Positions 47,655-58,373 of a stretch of 64,000 nt of DNA are shown here, piece after piece; position 1 is the first letter of the stretch, and every line of letters starts with the position of its first letter. A program made the position numbers and the translations under genes. The stretch spans positions 1 through 64,000 of the forward strand of contig JAMZAV010006170.1 of NCBI GenBank assembly GCA_024449915.1. The letters are read 5' to 3'. Below the pieces are notes generated by a model. The model did no database searches and had not been told where the DNA came from. It saw only the letters and a list, made by a program, of their open reading frames with translations. The DNA comes from Sweltsa coloradensis. Its lineage: Eukaryota > Arthropoda > Insecta > Plecoptera > Chloroperlidae.

Positions 47655-48100
47655 GTATATCTTCAAGTGCAGAGGTCTTTCAGCAATGAACAACAAGATC
47701 TTTGGATATATCAAGGGGATCCAAGTGATATTTGTTGACATTATTGTTGCCGGTGGTACACAAGAGTCTCATGATCAGGTGTTGAAATAGTCCTTGAAAC
47801 AGCGAGGAAGGCAGATGTGAAGTTTGATAGAGATAAGTTGCAGCAGGGAGTCAAGGGGTGAGATTCTAAGTCACTTCACTTCAGACAAGGGGTACGAGCT
47901 GATCCAGAGAGGATACGAGCTACCGGCAACATGGCAAATACAACATGTGTTTTAGATGTTTGGCCTTGGGATGTTGAATTATGTCCATCAATATATTCCA
48001 AACATGTCACAGTTGCGAGCCCACTTCCCCAGCTGTGAGGCTGTCAGGGGCTGGGCAAGGTTGCGACACTCGTCCGCTCACTTTGGAGATGTGAACCTGT
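47655..48100 (+). pseudogene. Ty3/gypsy reverse transcriptase relic
   Basis: AEVFQ, NNKIFGYIKGIQVIFVDII (the FVDD box with the second Asp lost), SHDQVLK, KADVKFDRDK and GMLNYVHQYIPNMSQL appear in order, as in gypsy Pol (palm to connection). It belongs to a different gypsy lineage from the 31-36 kb element and has no LTRs nearby. Confidence 0.75.
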
Positions 48101-48121
48101 CACGATCTAGTAAGTCACTAG

Positions 48122-48506
48122 TTAAATTATAGAGATTAATATCTTACCAAGAGGAGTAAACTCAATGTGCAACCGACAACATAATACGCTCATACCTATG
48201 TAAACAAGTGACACACAGGCATGTAAGGCGTTTGATGTTATTACAAACTACAAAGCCAAGTTCATTGGATTCTATCCACTGCCAGCAAGATACAGACCAG
48301 CAGTCAGCTAGACTGCTTCAAACCAAAGATCTTGTAAAATCTTGAGAGTACAACCAATGCCTTTGTGATGATGTGATAAAATTGCTTTAGATTCCATAAC
48401 AAGGGCCAAAATTGAGTAGCAATGTTTTGTCACAAAGGAACAGATTTTAGATGATAAGATGACTCTGAGCTACTTCTCGTGGTAAGGTATTAATCTCTAT
48501 GGTTAA
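48122..48506. mobile_element. TTAA-flanked MITE, ~385 bp
   Basis: Ends TTAAATTATAGAGATTAATA and, on the other strand, TTAACCATAGAGATTAATAC form inverted repeats of about 30 bp with few mismatches. TTAA at each end suggests a piggyBac- or Kolobok-type target. The inside is non-coding. Confidence 0.6.
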
Positions 48507-48572
48507 ACAAAGCATTATCTATTTATAATATTTGGAGTGTGTATTTAAAAAACATATTAACAACACATTAAA

Positions 48573-48640
48573 CGGATCCAAGCCATCGTGTTGACTCTTA
48601 TGTCTGGTTTTATTCTTCATGTGAACAGATTTACACCAAT
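48573..48640 (-). pseudogene. Zinc-finger fragment matching 12.42-12.5 kb
   Basis: AAGCCATCGTGTTGACTCTT and ATGTGAACAGATTT match the degenerate twelfth finger of the first locus. It marks the left end of the second zinc-finger locus, separated from the rest by a LINE and a microsatellite. Confidence 0.65.
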
Positions 48641-48767
48641 AAAACAAATGTATGATGCCATTTTGTGGTTGAATATTAGGGATAGGATCTTATTAAATAA
48701 ATGCTCTTACTTTTATATTAAGATTACATAATGGACTGGCACCAGAGTCCTCACTAATAAAATCTTC

Positions 48768-50082
48768 TTCTTCTTCTTCTTCTTCTTCTCATATGCCCAC
48801 ATTTGGCCTATGATGCCCATCATGCTTGATCTAGTCAACCAATAGAGACGAGCCTCCCTTTCCTCCTTCTTCATGCCGTTGGGCATTGCGTCACGCTCAT
48901 TTGCCAGACTGGCACAGGTATATAGATGTCGTCTGTCATGTTCACCATTTCCGCATAATCTGCAGGTACTGGTTTCAAACCCCGCCTATTCGGTGCAGAT
49001 GCTTCCCTAGAAGGTCATGTTGAGTCTTCAACCTGAACTGTGCTGTTTCTGTTCGTCTATCATATATTCTTTTGGGTTTACTTGGCTGCGTGGTGTACAC
49101 CTGCCATGGTTTGTCTTGTCCCTTTTTGACCCATTCTTGTCTAATTTTCTTAGAAACTGCAGCATTTACATGGGCTTTAACTGAGCTGTAAGTTATCGGT
49201 TTTGCTCCCTTTCTTAGCTAAGAAGTCCGCTTTATCATTGCCATATACATTGCAGTGTGATGGTATCCATTGTAGCTTAATTATCTTGTTTGCATTGTGC
49301 AGTCTTAGGATTTGTAATTTGCACTGCCTTACCGCAGAATCTGCCACTTCCTTGTTGACTATGGCTTGTATTGCTGCTTTTGAGTCTGTTAAAAATTACA
49401 ATTTTATCACTGCGGCAGTCTTTAACTTTGTACAGGGCTTTAAGAATAGCAGTCCAATTCTCCGTCAAAGCAGCTACCATTTTCCCCTGCAGGGTGAGAT
49501 TCCTCAAACTCTCTGCAATATATGCCGGGCCCCAGCTTGTCCCTCACCTGGGGTAGCCGATCCATCCGTGTAAATGTGTAGCCAATCCTTTTCCGGGTAG
49601 TTCTTGTGTATGTGAGTTATTGTTAGTTTTCTCAACTCCTCGTCTATGTAGGATGCCTTTGTCTTGCCCAGTCCATCCACTGTCCAATTCATGTAGTACG
49701 TCTAGTATGGCAATGTTTATATTTGGTAGGGGGATGTTTTCTTTTCCTCTGTGTGTTTCAATTGCCCGATGAGACCTTCCTTCACCTCTTTTACTGCTGT
49801 AATGAATGTTTTTTTGTCTTGAGATGTTCATAGGGTTCTCTGTCCCATTCAAGCCGGTCTAGTCTTATCAGCTTCTCATGCAGGCAACTGCTGAACTGTT
49901 TCTTCTGGCCTCCAGGGGTGGTATGTTAGTTTTGGCTTCCATGGCCCAACAATTGGGGTTGATTTAACACCTCCCGTGATTATTCTGAGAGCTTGATTTT
50001 GTATCCTGTCCAGTGCATCTGTGGCTCCTTTGGTTGACGTTATAAGTAGAGAACTGCCATACTCTAGGAGAGGTCGCACATA
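48768..50082 (-). mobile_element. LINE 3' part with RNase H (I-clade-like), 5' truncated
   Basis: Reading leftward on the minus strand: an RT C-terminus (RPLLEYGSSLL, LDRIQNQALRIITGG, about 49950-50079). Then an RNase H domain with DWLHIYTDGSA (about 49560-49600), VKDCRSDKIVIF (about 49400-49440) and IPSHCNVYGNDKADFLAKKG (about 49205-49270). Then a CRLCGNGEHDRRHLYTC knuckle (about 48910-48965). A GAA-repeat tail (plus strand CTT repeat at 48768-48789) marks the 3' end. RT plus RNase H plus a simple-repeat tail is typical of the I group. Several frameshifts make it non-functional. It separates the two parts of zinc-finger copy 2. Confidence 0.85.
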
Positions 50083-50580
50083 TGTTTATATGTAGTTTTT
50101 AGGGTATTTTAGGGTATTAAGCAATGTTACTCATTCACATAATACAAGAGGTACAAAGAAAAACAAAACTGTTGCAAAACAAACCTCAACTAAGTATGGA
50201 GATACATAACACTGTTTTCAATAAAGGTATGAAAATATATATAATAGTATTCCACAACCCATAAAAGACATGTCACGTGTCAAAGGGTTCCGGAGGGCTT
50301 GATGTAGGCTAATGAAAGAAAAAAGTTTGATCCCTTCGTCTTATGAAAGCCAGGGATTCTGGGACAATTAGTAGAATAGCATTTTTAAAGTTAAATAAAT
50401 TTGTTCAAGTCACCTATTTTAAGTATAGCCAACTGAATTGTTATAAAATTGTGAAGTTTTCATTGTTATCTAATAAGCCTAAATCTTGGTACGGTGAAAT
50501 GAAAATGTATTGGAATGTAATGTATACAAACAATTTACTTGTTAAAAAAAAAACTAATTTGTTTAATAAACTTACTAATA

Positions 50581-50712
50581 CAACCACTACCACTACCACT
50601 ACTACTTCTACTACTACTACTACTCCTACTCCTACTACTCCTACTACTCCTACTACTCCTCCTACTCCTCCTACTCCTCCTCCTCCCTCCTCCTCCTCCT
50701 CTCCTCCCACTC

Positions 50713-50763
<51 letters not shown>
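50581..50763. repeat. CTA/CTC trinucleotide microsatellite
   Basis: About 180 bp of CTA with CCT/CTC interruptions abuts the zinc-finger paralogue. Its frames give poly-Leu, poly-Thr or poly-Val ORFs, which are artefacts. Confidence 0.95.
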
Positions 50764-50765
50764 AG

Positions 50766-51975
50766 GTTAGAGATTCGAGAAAACGTTTTGTCACAAACAG
50801 TAGAAGAGAATGGCTTCTCGCCCGTGTGTGTTCTCTTGTGTCTGCTGAGGTAACGCTCGAAGGAAAGGTTTTTTCACATACAGAACAAGAGAATGGCTTT
50901 TTGCCCGTGTGTGATCTCTTGTGTCTGGGAAAGGTGACTGCAATGAAAATTTTTTTTACAAAAAGAACAACCCAAAAAGCTTCTAGCCTATGTGTGTTCT
51001 CTTGTGTGTGTTAAGGCTACGGTTCCGAGAAAAAAACGATTTTTCACAACAGAGCAAGGAAAATGGCTTCTCGCCCGTGTGTGTTCTCTTGTGCATGGTA
51101 AGGTCACCCTTCTGTAAAAACGTTTTTTCACATACAAAAACAAGAAAATGGCTCTCGCCCGGGGGTGTTCTTTGTGTGGTAAAGGTGACCGCTCCCAAAA
51201 AAAGGTTTTTTTAAACATACAGAACAAGGGGAATGGCTTTTGCCTGTGTGTGTTCTCTTGTGCATGGTAAGGTCACCCTTCTGTGAAAACGTTTTTCACA
51301 TACAGAACAAGAAAATGGCTTCTCGCCCGTGTGTGTTCTCTTGTGTGTGGTAAGGTACTGCTACGAGAAAACGTTTTTTACATACAGAACAAGAAAATGG
51401 CTTCTCGCCCGTGTGTGTTCTCTTGTGTATGGTAAGGCTATGATATCAAAGAACTTTTTTCACATAAAACACAAGAAATTCGCTTGCTGTCCATATGTTT
51501 TTTTGTGGTGCGAGAAGGCTAGATTTATCTGAACCCCTGGCTGTGCATAGGCCTACATTACAAGAATAGAGTTTCTTTTGTGTGGGCGACCTGATGTGAA
51601 TGATTAGACGATACCTTGTGGGAAACTTTCCCCACAGCATCACAACCATATTTTAGTATCTTCTTCATGTGATCTCTTGGGTAAAGGAGGAGACTGAGGT
51701 CACTGAATGTTCTTCACAAATCTTACATCTAAAATTTTAAAACGTAGCCGTTTTGTTCCTCGGTCTTGCATGAATAGGAGGATCGGTGAAGCTCTCCTTA
51801 CGGGGCCCCACTGAGGAGTGGGGGCGCAAAGTGCTGCTTCACGCGGGAAACTACCACCAGGGTTTGAAGTGTTACTTGAATTGAACGTTAGTTTTTCAGA
51901 ACAGTTTTTGTTGATACTTCAAATTTATGCCCGGAATGGAAGGCTGTGACCGGGGTGGCGAAAAACAATTTATCT
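50766..51975 (-). pseudogene. C2H2 zinc-finger exon, second broken copy
   Basis: This is the paralogue of the 12.5-13.7 kb exon. It has the same acceptor region (TTTTTTTCAG at about 51975-51984), the same Ser/Glu tail with GGxxRVKQHL-like text, finger 1 near 51650-51720, an enlarged C-X4-C finger near 51540-51570, then about eight or nine fingers at ~84-bp spacing down to 50770 (for example [11 protein letters not shown] units at 51060-51180). Frames change in nearly every finger through run-length differences, so no long ORF survives. It stops at the CTA repeat. It could be a real pseudogene, a badly called gene, or both. Confidence 0.85.
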
Positions 51976-52514
51976 GAAAAAAATAAAACATACCATTTTG
52001 ACTTGATTATAGGCAAACAATCGAGTAATGGCCGCTCAAATTTAAAAGATTGGATAACAATTCTTTTGGCAAATTGCTTCACATAATGGCCCACACCCCC
52101 TATTTTAATTTGATTATTTTTAAATGGATCCTAAGCCTTTATTGCATAAATACAGTTCAAACTGGGGAAAAAACTCAACAAGATTTACTCACTACTTGTA
52201 GCTGGTTTGTTTAGCCAAACCAAAGTAGTATTTTGCATAAAACTAGTACTTGGAACTAGGGATGGGACGTCAACACGTCGTGTCCATGAAATTATATTTT
52301 TTAAACCATCGACTTTTTTGTTCTGCCAATTCAAATTGTTCAGTCGTTGAGATTTCAATAATTCTTTTTGAAATACTTCTCTTTTAGTCGCTGCCGCATT
52401 TCCGCAAAACTGTAAGTTGATTGCGATTGCCGATACCTTCATGTTATCATGTATTTCGGCACAAAACTCGCATTTGTGTCAATTTGAATTGCGCAGTGAA
52501 GCAAGAGAGGAAAA

Positions 52515-52533
52515 GAGAGAGAGAGAGAGAGCG
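52515..52533. repeat. GA microsatellite
   Basis: GAGAGAGAGAGAGAGAG run, directly visible. Confidence 0.85.
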
Positions 52534-52544
52534 CGGAGCGGTGA

Positions 52545-52885
52545 CTGCTATATTTCCTATTAAAAATATTGATCTTTGGTTGGTTATCGCTCACTCGTCG
52601 ATTGCGTCGGGGCCTACAGGTTTGGCTTGGTCGCTTTGAGTTACTGTCCCCACTGAAAATCAGTTAAATAACTGAGTGGTAGACTTAAATACAATTTATT
52701 ATTTAATTTTATTTAAACAATAACAATTTTATTGCAATAATTTTCGAAAAAAAATTGTGACTATCGATATGAATTTTTTTATTATAAAAGCAATTGGACT
52801 ATTTACGCCACCAAATCAGTTGCATTTTCCATTTTCATCCAATTTGGTGGGCACTATCATGCTGAATTAAATAGTATAATATATA
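52545..52885. repeat. Upstream part of the zinc-finger segmental duplication (copy 2)
   Basis: Matches 14620-15000 in order and orientation with moderate divergence. Confidence 0.85.
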
Positions 52886-52905
52886 AACATGGCGGGGGCA
52901 CGCCC

Positions 52906-53041
52906 CACGAGCGATAACAGCGAGGCTTGACCACGAGCGATAAACAGCGGGGCTTGGAACCACGAGCGAAAAACAGCGGGGCCCTTGCCCACGAGCGATA
53001 ACAGCGGGGCTTGCCCACGAGCGATAACAGCGGGGCTTAAC
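52906..53041. repeat. ~26-bp minisatellite, five copies
   Basis: Unit CACGAGCGATAACAGCGGGG plus CTTGAC. It is present once in the paralogous locus (15.77-15.82 kb), so it expanded after duplication or contracted there. Confidence 0.85.
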
Positions 53042-53650
53042 CACGAGTTATGTACAAATTAGATACGATATTGGCTGCACGGGCAGAAAGCCCAACACTG
53101 AGACTTTAAAGGAAGGCCTCATATTGCAATTTGTTGTAGGCCAATATTTGACCTTACAAGCAAATATAAAAAAACTTGCGTTTCAAACTTTTAATTCAAG
53201 ATTTTTTTTTTCATCTGTTTAAAAAAATTCTTGTGGGCCCTATGAATAGTATGCAAAAAACAGAAATCTTGGAACTCTTTTGACAACATAAGTGACTTTT
53301 AAATGTTGATTTCAGTCCACGGTTATTATTTGGGGAAAAAAAATCGTGTTAAACCTGAACAATTTCCACACTTAAATTTTATTACAATCACAACATCCTT
53401 AAAAAAAGCTGTCACATACAGACCTGATAACACCAATGAAATAAACTACAAAATACAAAACATTTGTATCCTTTGCGATAGCAACTAGCATCAAGAAGTG
53501 AGTGCGAAGTTTGGCAGCTCTGTACGAGGCTAGCCCAACCACCATGTACGGAGACACCAATGTGGGCGTGTGATGAGCTACTACCATGGAACGACAGACC
53601 TACGAAACCACGTTGGACGAAGGCATGCTGATGCAACCAAGTCATTCGGA

Positions 53651-53945
53651 GGCTGGGTAATATGTATTGCTTACCTTGATAGCTCTGCACGTCAGCTTGA
53701 GAGAAGTGACAGACTTTCCCCCGGGCTACTGTCTGGCTCTTGTTTCACCTGTAAAGAGTGTACCTCCGCTTGGCTTTATGTGGTTCACAGGGAGAGGCTG
53801 AGTAAAATGTATTGCTTACCTAGATCACTCTGCAGGTCAGCTGTAGATAAATGCCAGACTTCCTCTAAGCTATCTCTGGCTCTTGTTTACCTGTACAGAG
53901 TGTTACCTCCTGCTTGGCTTGGGGGTTGTTCATAGGGAGAGGCTG
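53651..53945. repeat. 145-bp tandem duplication
   Basis: Units start at 53651 and 53796 (GGCTGGGTAA / GGCTGAGTAA), with a third start at 53941. Shared blocks include ATGTATTGCTTACCT and CTGGCTCTTGTTT. Non-coding. Confidence 0.85.
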
Positions 53946-54153
53946 GGTAGTCTGGTAAAATGTAGCGGGTCAACACCTACAACACGATTGGAGATAGAAT
54001 AAAGTGCAAAACTTTAAACCTACTTTCTAAATACTTTTCATTTTTTTATATAGGCCTACCAGTGTATCATTATTATCTTTTTGAGGTCTTTATTTACCTT
54101 ACATGCAAAAAAATCATTAAAAACATGTTTCTTTTATTTTGTTAGATATAGGT

Positions 54154-54440
54154 CAGTAGCAGGCCAGGAGCTTTGCAAGGAGGGTGATTGAGTTGGTGCA
54201 AGCAATGCGGCCCCAGTTTAGCACCGCAGGGAATTTTCTTAAGAAGATTTTCGTCTAAAACGTGTTAAAAATAAAAAGGTCGTTCAACATGTTTTTTTGC
54301 ATTTTCCACCCCAGGTTTCACATGATATCATCACGTTGCAGGATTGCTGTAATCATAGTAGAAAAAAATTTTAAAACCCTTTTAAAAATCAAGGGAGGGG
54401 GGGGGGATCTCTCCTGCCACACCCACTGGATCCGCCACTG
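54154..54440. mobile_element. hAT-type MITE, ~287 bp
   Basis: The right end CTGGATCCGCCACTG is the complement of the hAT-like terminus CAGTGGCGGATCCAG. The left end CAGTAGCAGGCCAGGAGC is a diverged version. Flanks ATATAGGT (54146-54153) and GCATAGGT (54441-54448) match at 6 of 8 positions, as for an old 8-bp target duplication. Confidence 0.55.
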
Positions 54441-54560
54441 GCATAGGTGTAACTGTATGTTGGTACAGTCTACGTGTAAGTTTTAGTATAGCCCTACTTG
54501 TTGACCACATATTTTTAGTAGACTATAGAATTGAAAAATCTAAAGGGTAGGTTTGGAAAG

Positions 54561-55459
54561 TACAGTAAGAACCCTCTTATCCGATCTCCTCTTATCCGAT
54601 GTTCCGTGTTAACCGAGCCGCCAAAAAAAAAAAAAAAAGTTTTAAATACGTAAATAAAACATAAAAATAATTTCAGACGCCGCGCCGCACTTTTTTAAAT
54701 GTACTCGCATACATTTGTAGGCATGCCTTACGAGTGAGTGCAAAGAAGATAGATCGGCGATATATCTCGACTTCGAGCCCGTGTGCATCAGTGTACTGAG
54801 CGTATAGAGTTCAGTGGTCAGTGTGCGTCGGGCGCCATCGTTGGTAAGCGGGCAGTGCCACCCACTGAGCATATAGAGGTCAGTGTGCGGGGCGCGCCTG
54901 CGCGGCGCATACGATCCAGCCATCTCACACACAGCTGTTCAAAGATGGGCGTGTGGAACTAGATGCAATCATGTTTCAACCGATTATGAAATTCGTAATC
55001 ACGACGCATTGAATTGTTATCCTGGGCTTATCTTATTTCTTCCCAGAACTATCTGCGTCGTGAGCTTCAGCGCGGGCCATAGTAGTGAGAGGTTTTCCCA
55101 CATGAGAAAAGAGAGCTAGGCCTAGGCCTATGTTTGGGATTGTAGGCCTAGGCCTACTGCGTCGAGTTTAGGCCTAGGCCTAGGCCTAGAATATGTTGTT
55201 ATTACGACATGTAGGCCTAATTGTGTACGTGTGTTTGTGAGCTTGAATTACCCAAACTATTAAATCATTCAGTATACCTGTATGAAGTGTATCGTGTGTA
55301 TTTATGTTTCCATTATCCATTTCATGTCTCATATATCATTTTACCACATCAGGCTATGCTACGAGAGCAAATAAACAATTGATCCGCGCCATCCGAGTTT
55401 TTCGCAAATCCGAGGTGCCCCCGGTCTCATCCAACTCGGATAAGAGAGATCTTACTGTA
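54561..55459. mobile_element. Pogo/Tc1-type non-autonomous DNA transposon
   Basis: Ends TACAGTAAGAACCCTCTTAT and, on the other strand, TACAGTAAGATCTCTCTTAT, both followed by CCGA, form inverted repeats of about 24 bp with three mismatches, flanked by a TA target. Text such as CTCTTATCCGAT and AACCGAGCCGCC followed by an A run is typical of pogo-like ends. No transposase remains. An AGGCCT-rich stretch lies at 55118-55192. Confidence 0.75.
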
Positions 55460-55861
55460 GTTTGTATCCTATTGAAAGAAGGTCAGGTGGGAGGGCTGGC
55501 GCGCTAAAGCCAAGAGTAAGGTACCCAGGTTTGCCATTATTACTCACATGACATATTAGAAAATTCCAATGGTTCAACACGATCTACGTCCATTTCCACA
55601 AAACCAAAGTCGAGATGATCTTCTGCAAGTAATCGGACTGCTGTTCTTGTTTGACTGGTGACATTTTCTGGGAGAAAGTTGATGATTGGGCCGAATAGCT
55701 TGATCGCGCGATCTCGTCATACCTTAAAACAGAACAAAAATGTGCTATGCTTAGCTAAGCTTAGCAGTTTTCGTTTAAATAAAATATCCAACTGAAAGCC
55801 TATCCTACATAAAAAACAAAAGGTCTACAAAGTCTTAAGAAAAAAAAAACACTGCAAAAAA

Positions 55862-56115
55862 TTTTAAAAATTGAAAAAATAATATAACAGGTAGTAACGT
55901 TACACATACAAATCATTAGACTTTTCACTGGTATTTACTCATTTTTATCTAAAAAAATGTGATATTTCGACTACTTTTCAGCAGTAAGGTATGGTTAGAT
56001 AAAAAGGGTGCCCGAAAAGTAGTCGAAATATCACATTTTAAAAATAATAATAAGTAAATAGCCCCTAACAGTGAAAAGTTTTAATGATTTGTATGTGTTT
56101 AAAATTTTTAACATT
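55862..56115. mobile_element. Palindromic MITE-like inverted repeat
   Basis: Arms 55903-55979 and 56014-56098 share ACATACAAATCATT, CTTTTCACTG and GTGATATTTCGACTACTTTTC in inverse order. The loop is about 34 bp. Confidence 0.7.
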
Positions 56116-56317
56116 GCCAGACTGCAATACGTCACATCTACAATTCCAAACACGTAAACCACATAACTCTACATGACCATTAACTATAGTGCCCTTAAAT
56201 AAGAGCCATTAACATCTTAGTTTTGTAGCATCATAAAAAATAATAACATTAGGCCTAGGTTTCAGTTTAGTGTTAAAATTTTTGTACCGTATATGGCCCA
56301 AATCCCACTAATGGTTT

Positions 56318-56420
56318 ATATATATATATATAGCCCCAGTAAAAAAAAAAAAATGTTTATATATATATTTATATATAATAATATATATTATATATATTTA
56401 TATATAAAATATATATATTT
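56318..56420. repeat. TA-rich microsatellite
   Basis: Interrupted TA repeats with an A run, directly visible. Confidence 0.85.
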
Positions 56421-56424
56421 AGTT

Positions 56425-57149
56425 TTAACCCCTTAGCCACCAGTTGATTTTGTTATTTTGCCCGTACGGATCCAGTTAAAAACCGTATTACGGGGGATGC
56501 CGGGATTTGGGGCCGCACCCTGCCTACGGGCCGAAATTGCGTGAAGCACAAAAATTGAAGGCCTAGGCCTATTTTTTAGTTCATATAATTTGCTTTTTAG
56601 TTTATTCTCGCCAGCCCTAGGCATAAACCCCACTTGTGTCATTTGTCTTATTTTATCTTGGTTAGAAGTACTCTTTAAGTCTTTATCCACATCATTATTT
56701 TCGCTTGCATCATTTGCAAGCTAATCAACAACACTTCCTGAATCTCGCAATATATCACCCCTCATGGGAAATTCAGCACAATCTCCTTTAGATTCGCCAT
56801 CTCGTAACATTCATGAGCTTTACGTCGTTTTACGAAGTAAACAAAAGCTGAGAAGCCTATTTCTGTTACGGCGCACAGTCTTGACAAAATTTGTAGGCCT
56901 TCATATTATTTTTAGTCGTCTGAGAAATGGCCGTGTTCGAGAATTTATCGGGGAAAAAACTCAACACGTCGGGTAAAAAGAGTCAGCCTCCACATAGTCT
57001 GCTATCTGTCTGAGATTGACTGAACTACGGTGTGTTTGGCGCGGAAAATAAATGATGAACGGAACGGAGACGGAACCGTTCCGTAAGTAAATTTTTGGGC
57101 CAGACTCGCATTTCCGGAACCGTTCCGTAAGTCTGCCCCAATGGGTTAA
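56425..57149 (-). mobile_element. TTAA-flanked element, possibly piggyBac-type
   Basis: TTAACCCCTTAGCCACCAG at one end and, on the other strand, TTAACCCATTGGGGCAG give short CCC-TT-start ends at TTAA sites. A minus-strand open stretch at 56433-56690 is Lys/Asn/Ser-rich with no domain I recognise. The inverted repeats are weak. Confidence 0.4.
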
Positions 57150-57167
57150 GACTTTCGTGGTTGGTAT

Positions 57168-57330
57168 ATGATGTCATTTTAAAATTTTACGGTAAAACCA
57201 CGTACCTTGTTAAAATTGGTCTGTTGTTTGCAACATTGGCGAAACGTTGCATTCACCCGACAACGTCCAACTAGGACTCCAATTTTAAAAAGGTACGTGG
57301 TTTTACCGTAAAATTTTAAAATGACATCAA
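57168..57330. mobile_element. 52-bp inverted repeat, MITE-like
   Basis: GATGTCATTTTAAAATTTTA, then CGGTAAAACCACGTACC, on the left pairs with its complement on the right (57279-57330) around a ~59-bp loop. A partial arm (TTTGATGTTATTTTAAAAT) recurs at about 60390-60410 beyond the hammerhead cluster. Confidence 0.75.
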
Positions 57331-57366
57331 ATATATATATATTTATATATATATATATAATATATT

Positions 57367-57398
<32 letters not shown>

Positions 57399-57416
57399 TA
57401 TATATATATATATATT
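57331..57416. repeat. TA microsatellite (left border of hammerhead cluster)
   Basis: TA repeats with short interruptions, directly abutting the cluster. Confidence 0.9.
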
Positions 57417-57417
57417 T

Positions 57418-58373
57418 AGTTTAGATTGGAGAAGGGTTGACAGGTTGGAAGAACATAGAGAACATAAAACCCAGCCTGAAGGGCTGGGGGCGACAAAAAC
57501 TTTTCACCTGCTGATGACAACTGTAGCTAATTTAAAGTTGTTACCTTAATCCACGACGCGTTTCGTCCTTCTGGGACTCTTCAGGCGGATGGTGGCCACT
57601 AAAAATCAGCTAACTACATGCAACCAAAACTCACAACACATAACCAAACCTGTGGTAGGGCCACGCAAGAAGTAAATTCTGCAAGCATGTTGTCATCATC
57701 AGCAAGGTTACTTCACACACCATTCATACTGGGGCACACAGTCAGCACAGACAGTAAGGGGGCTTCCCTCCCAACTCTGGTGCTCGGGAGACAAGAAATC
57801 CATGACTGAAACCAGGACCCTTGGCAACAAGAGAAAAGCTGCCCCTCCTGCTGTTGCTGGGCAAGGGTGCCTCTTCATTCATACAAAGAGAAAAGGTTAG
57901 AGATAGGAAGGGTGGAAAGTCACAACACAGCACAACCAGTGAGGGGGCTTCCCTCCTAGACTCTGGTGCTTGGGCGACAAAAGAACCATGTCTTACCCTG
58001 GATTTGAACCAAGACCCGTGGCAACGAGAGAGGCTGCCCTACTAATTGTGACTGGGATTCGAAAACGAAAGGAAACAAGACTACAAATTGCAAGCTCTTG
58101 GCTATAGCACAGGTACACGTGCTATATTAGCTCTTGGCTGCAGATGAAGAGGTTGAAGGAAAAGACGAGTAGGGTCTAACAGGTTCATCACCTGCTAGGC
58201 CCCCCCAACAGGACAAGGAATCACACTTGTTATGAACAAGGAAACACGGACCCACCAGAGGGTGTAGAGTAGGCTCGCCCATCTCGACCCCATAGGTGAA
58301 GAAAGATGGAAAGTGATAGGTGTCAAATGACTTGGTTGTTCAATTTGTTTGGAAAAGGCCAAATGGCTAGTTT
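57418..58373 (-). mobile_element. Hammerhead-bearing repeat, copy 1 (956 bp)
   Basis: First direct copy of a ~960-bp unit bounded by AGTTTAGATTGGAGAAGGGT. In the ribozyme sense it reads on the minus strand. It differs from copy 2 by scattered substitutions and by a 12-base deletion near 57805 that removes half of a tRNA-like T arm. No protein domain is encoded. The ORFs are shared by all copies and run through tRNA-like sequence. Confidence 0.9.
57549..57590 (-). ncRNA. Hammerhead ribozyme, copy 1
   Basis: Type I hammerhead layout. Stem I is ATCCGC/GTGGAT, the core CTGAAGA, stem II GTCC-CAGAA-GGAC, then GAAA, a minimal stem III (ACGCGT) and a GTC cleavage triplet. Predicted cleavage lies between 57555 and 57554. 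The core matches the consensus CUGANGA...GAAA with A at N7. Very short stem III is known from newt satellite and Penelope-associated hammerheads, where dimers are the active form. Confidence 0.88.

Noticed and set aside
49202..49573. Plus-strand 123-codon ORF
   Set aside because: Antisense to the LINE RNase H region.
50343..51014. Long plus-strand ORF with Thr, Leu or Val runs
   Set aside because: Translation of the CTA microsatellite joined to the antisense of the zinc-finger pseudogene.
57230..57290. GGCGAAACGTTGC, resembling a hammerhead GAAA strand
   Set aside because: No CUGANGA strand or pairing stems at the required positions; it is the loop of an inverted repeat.
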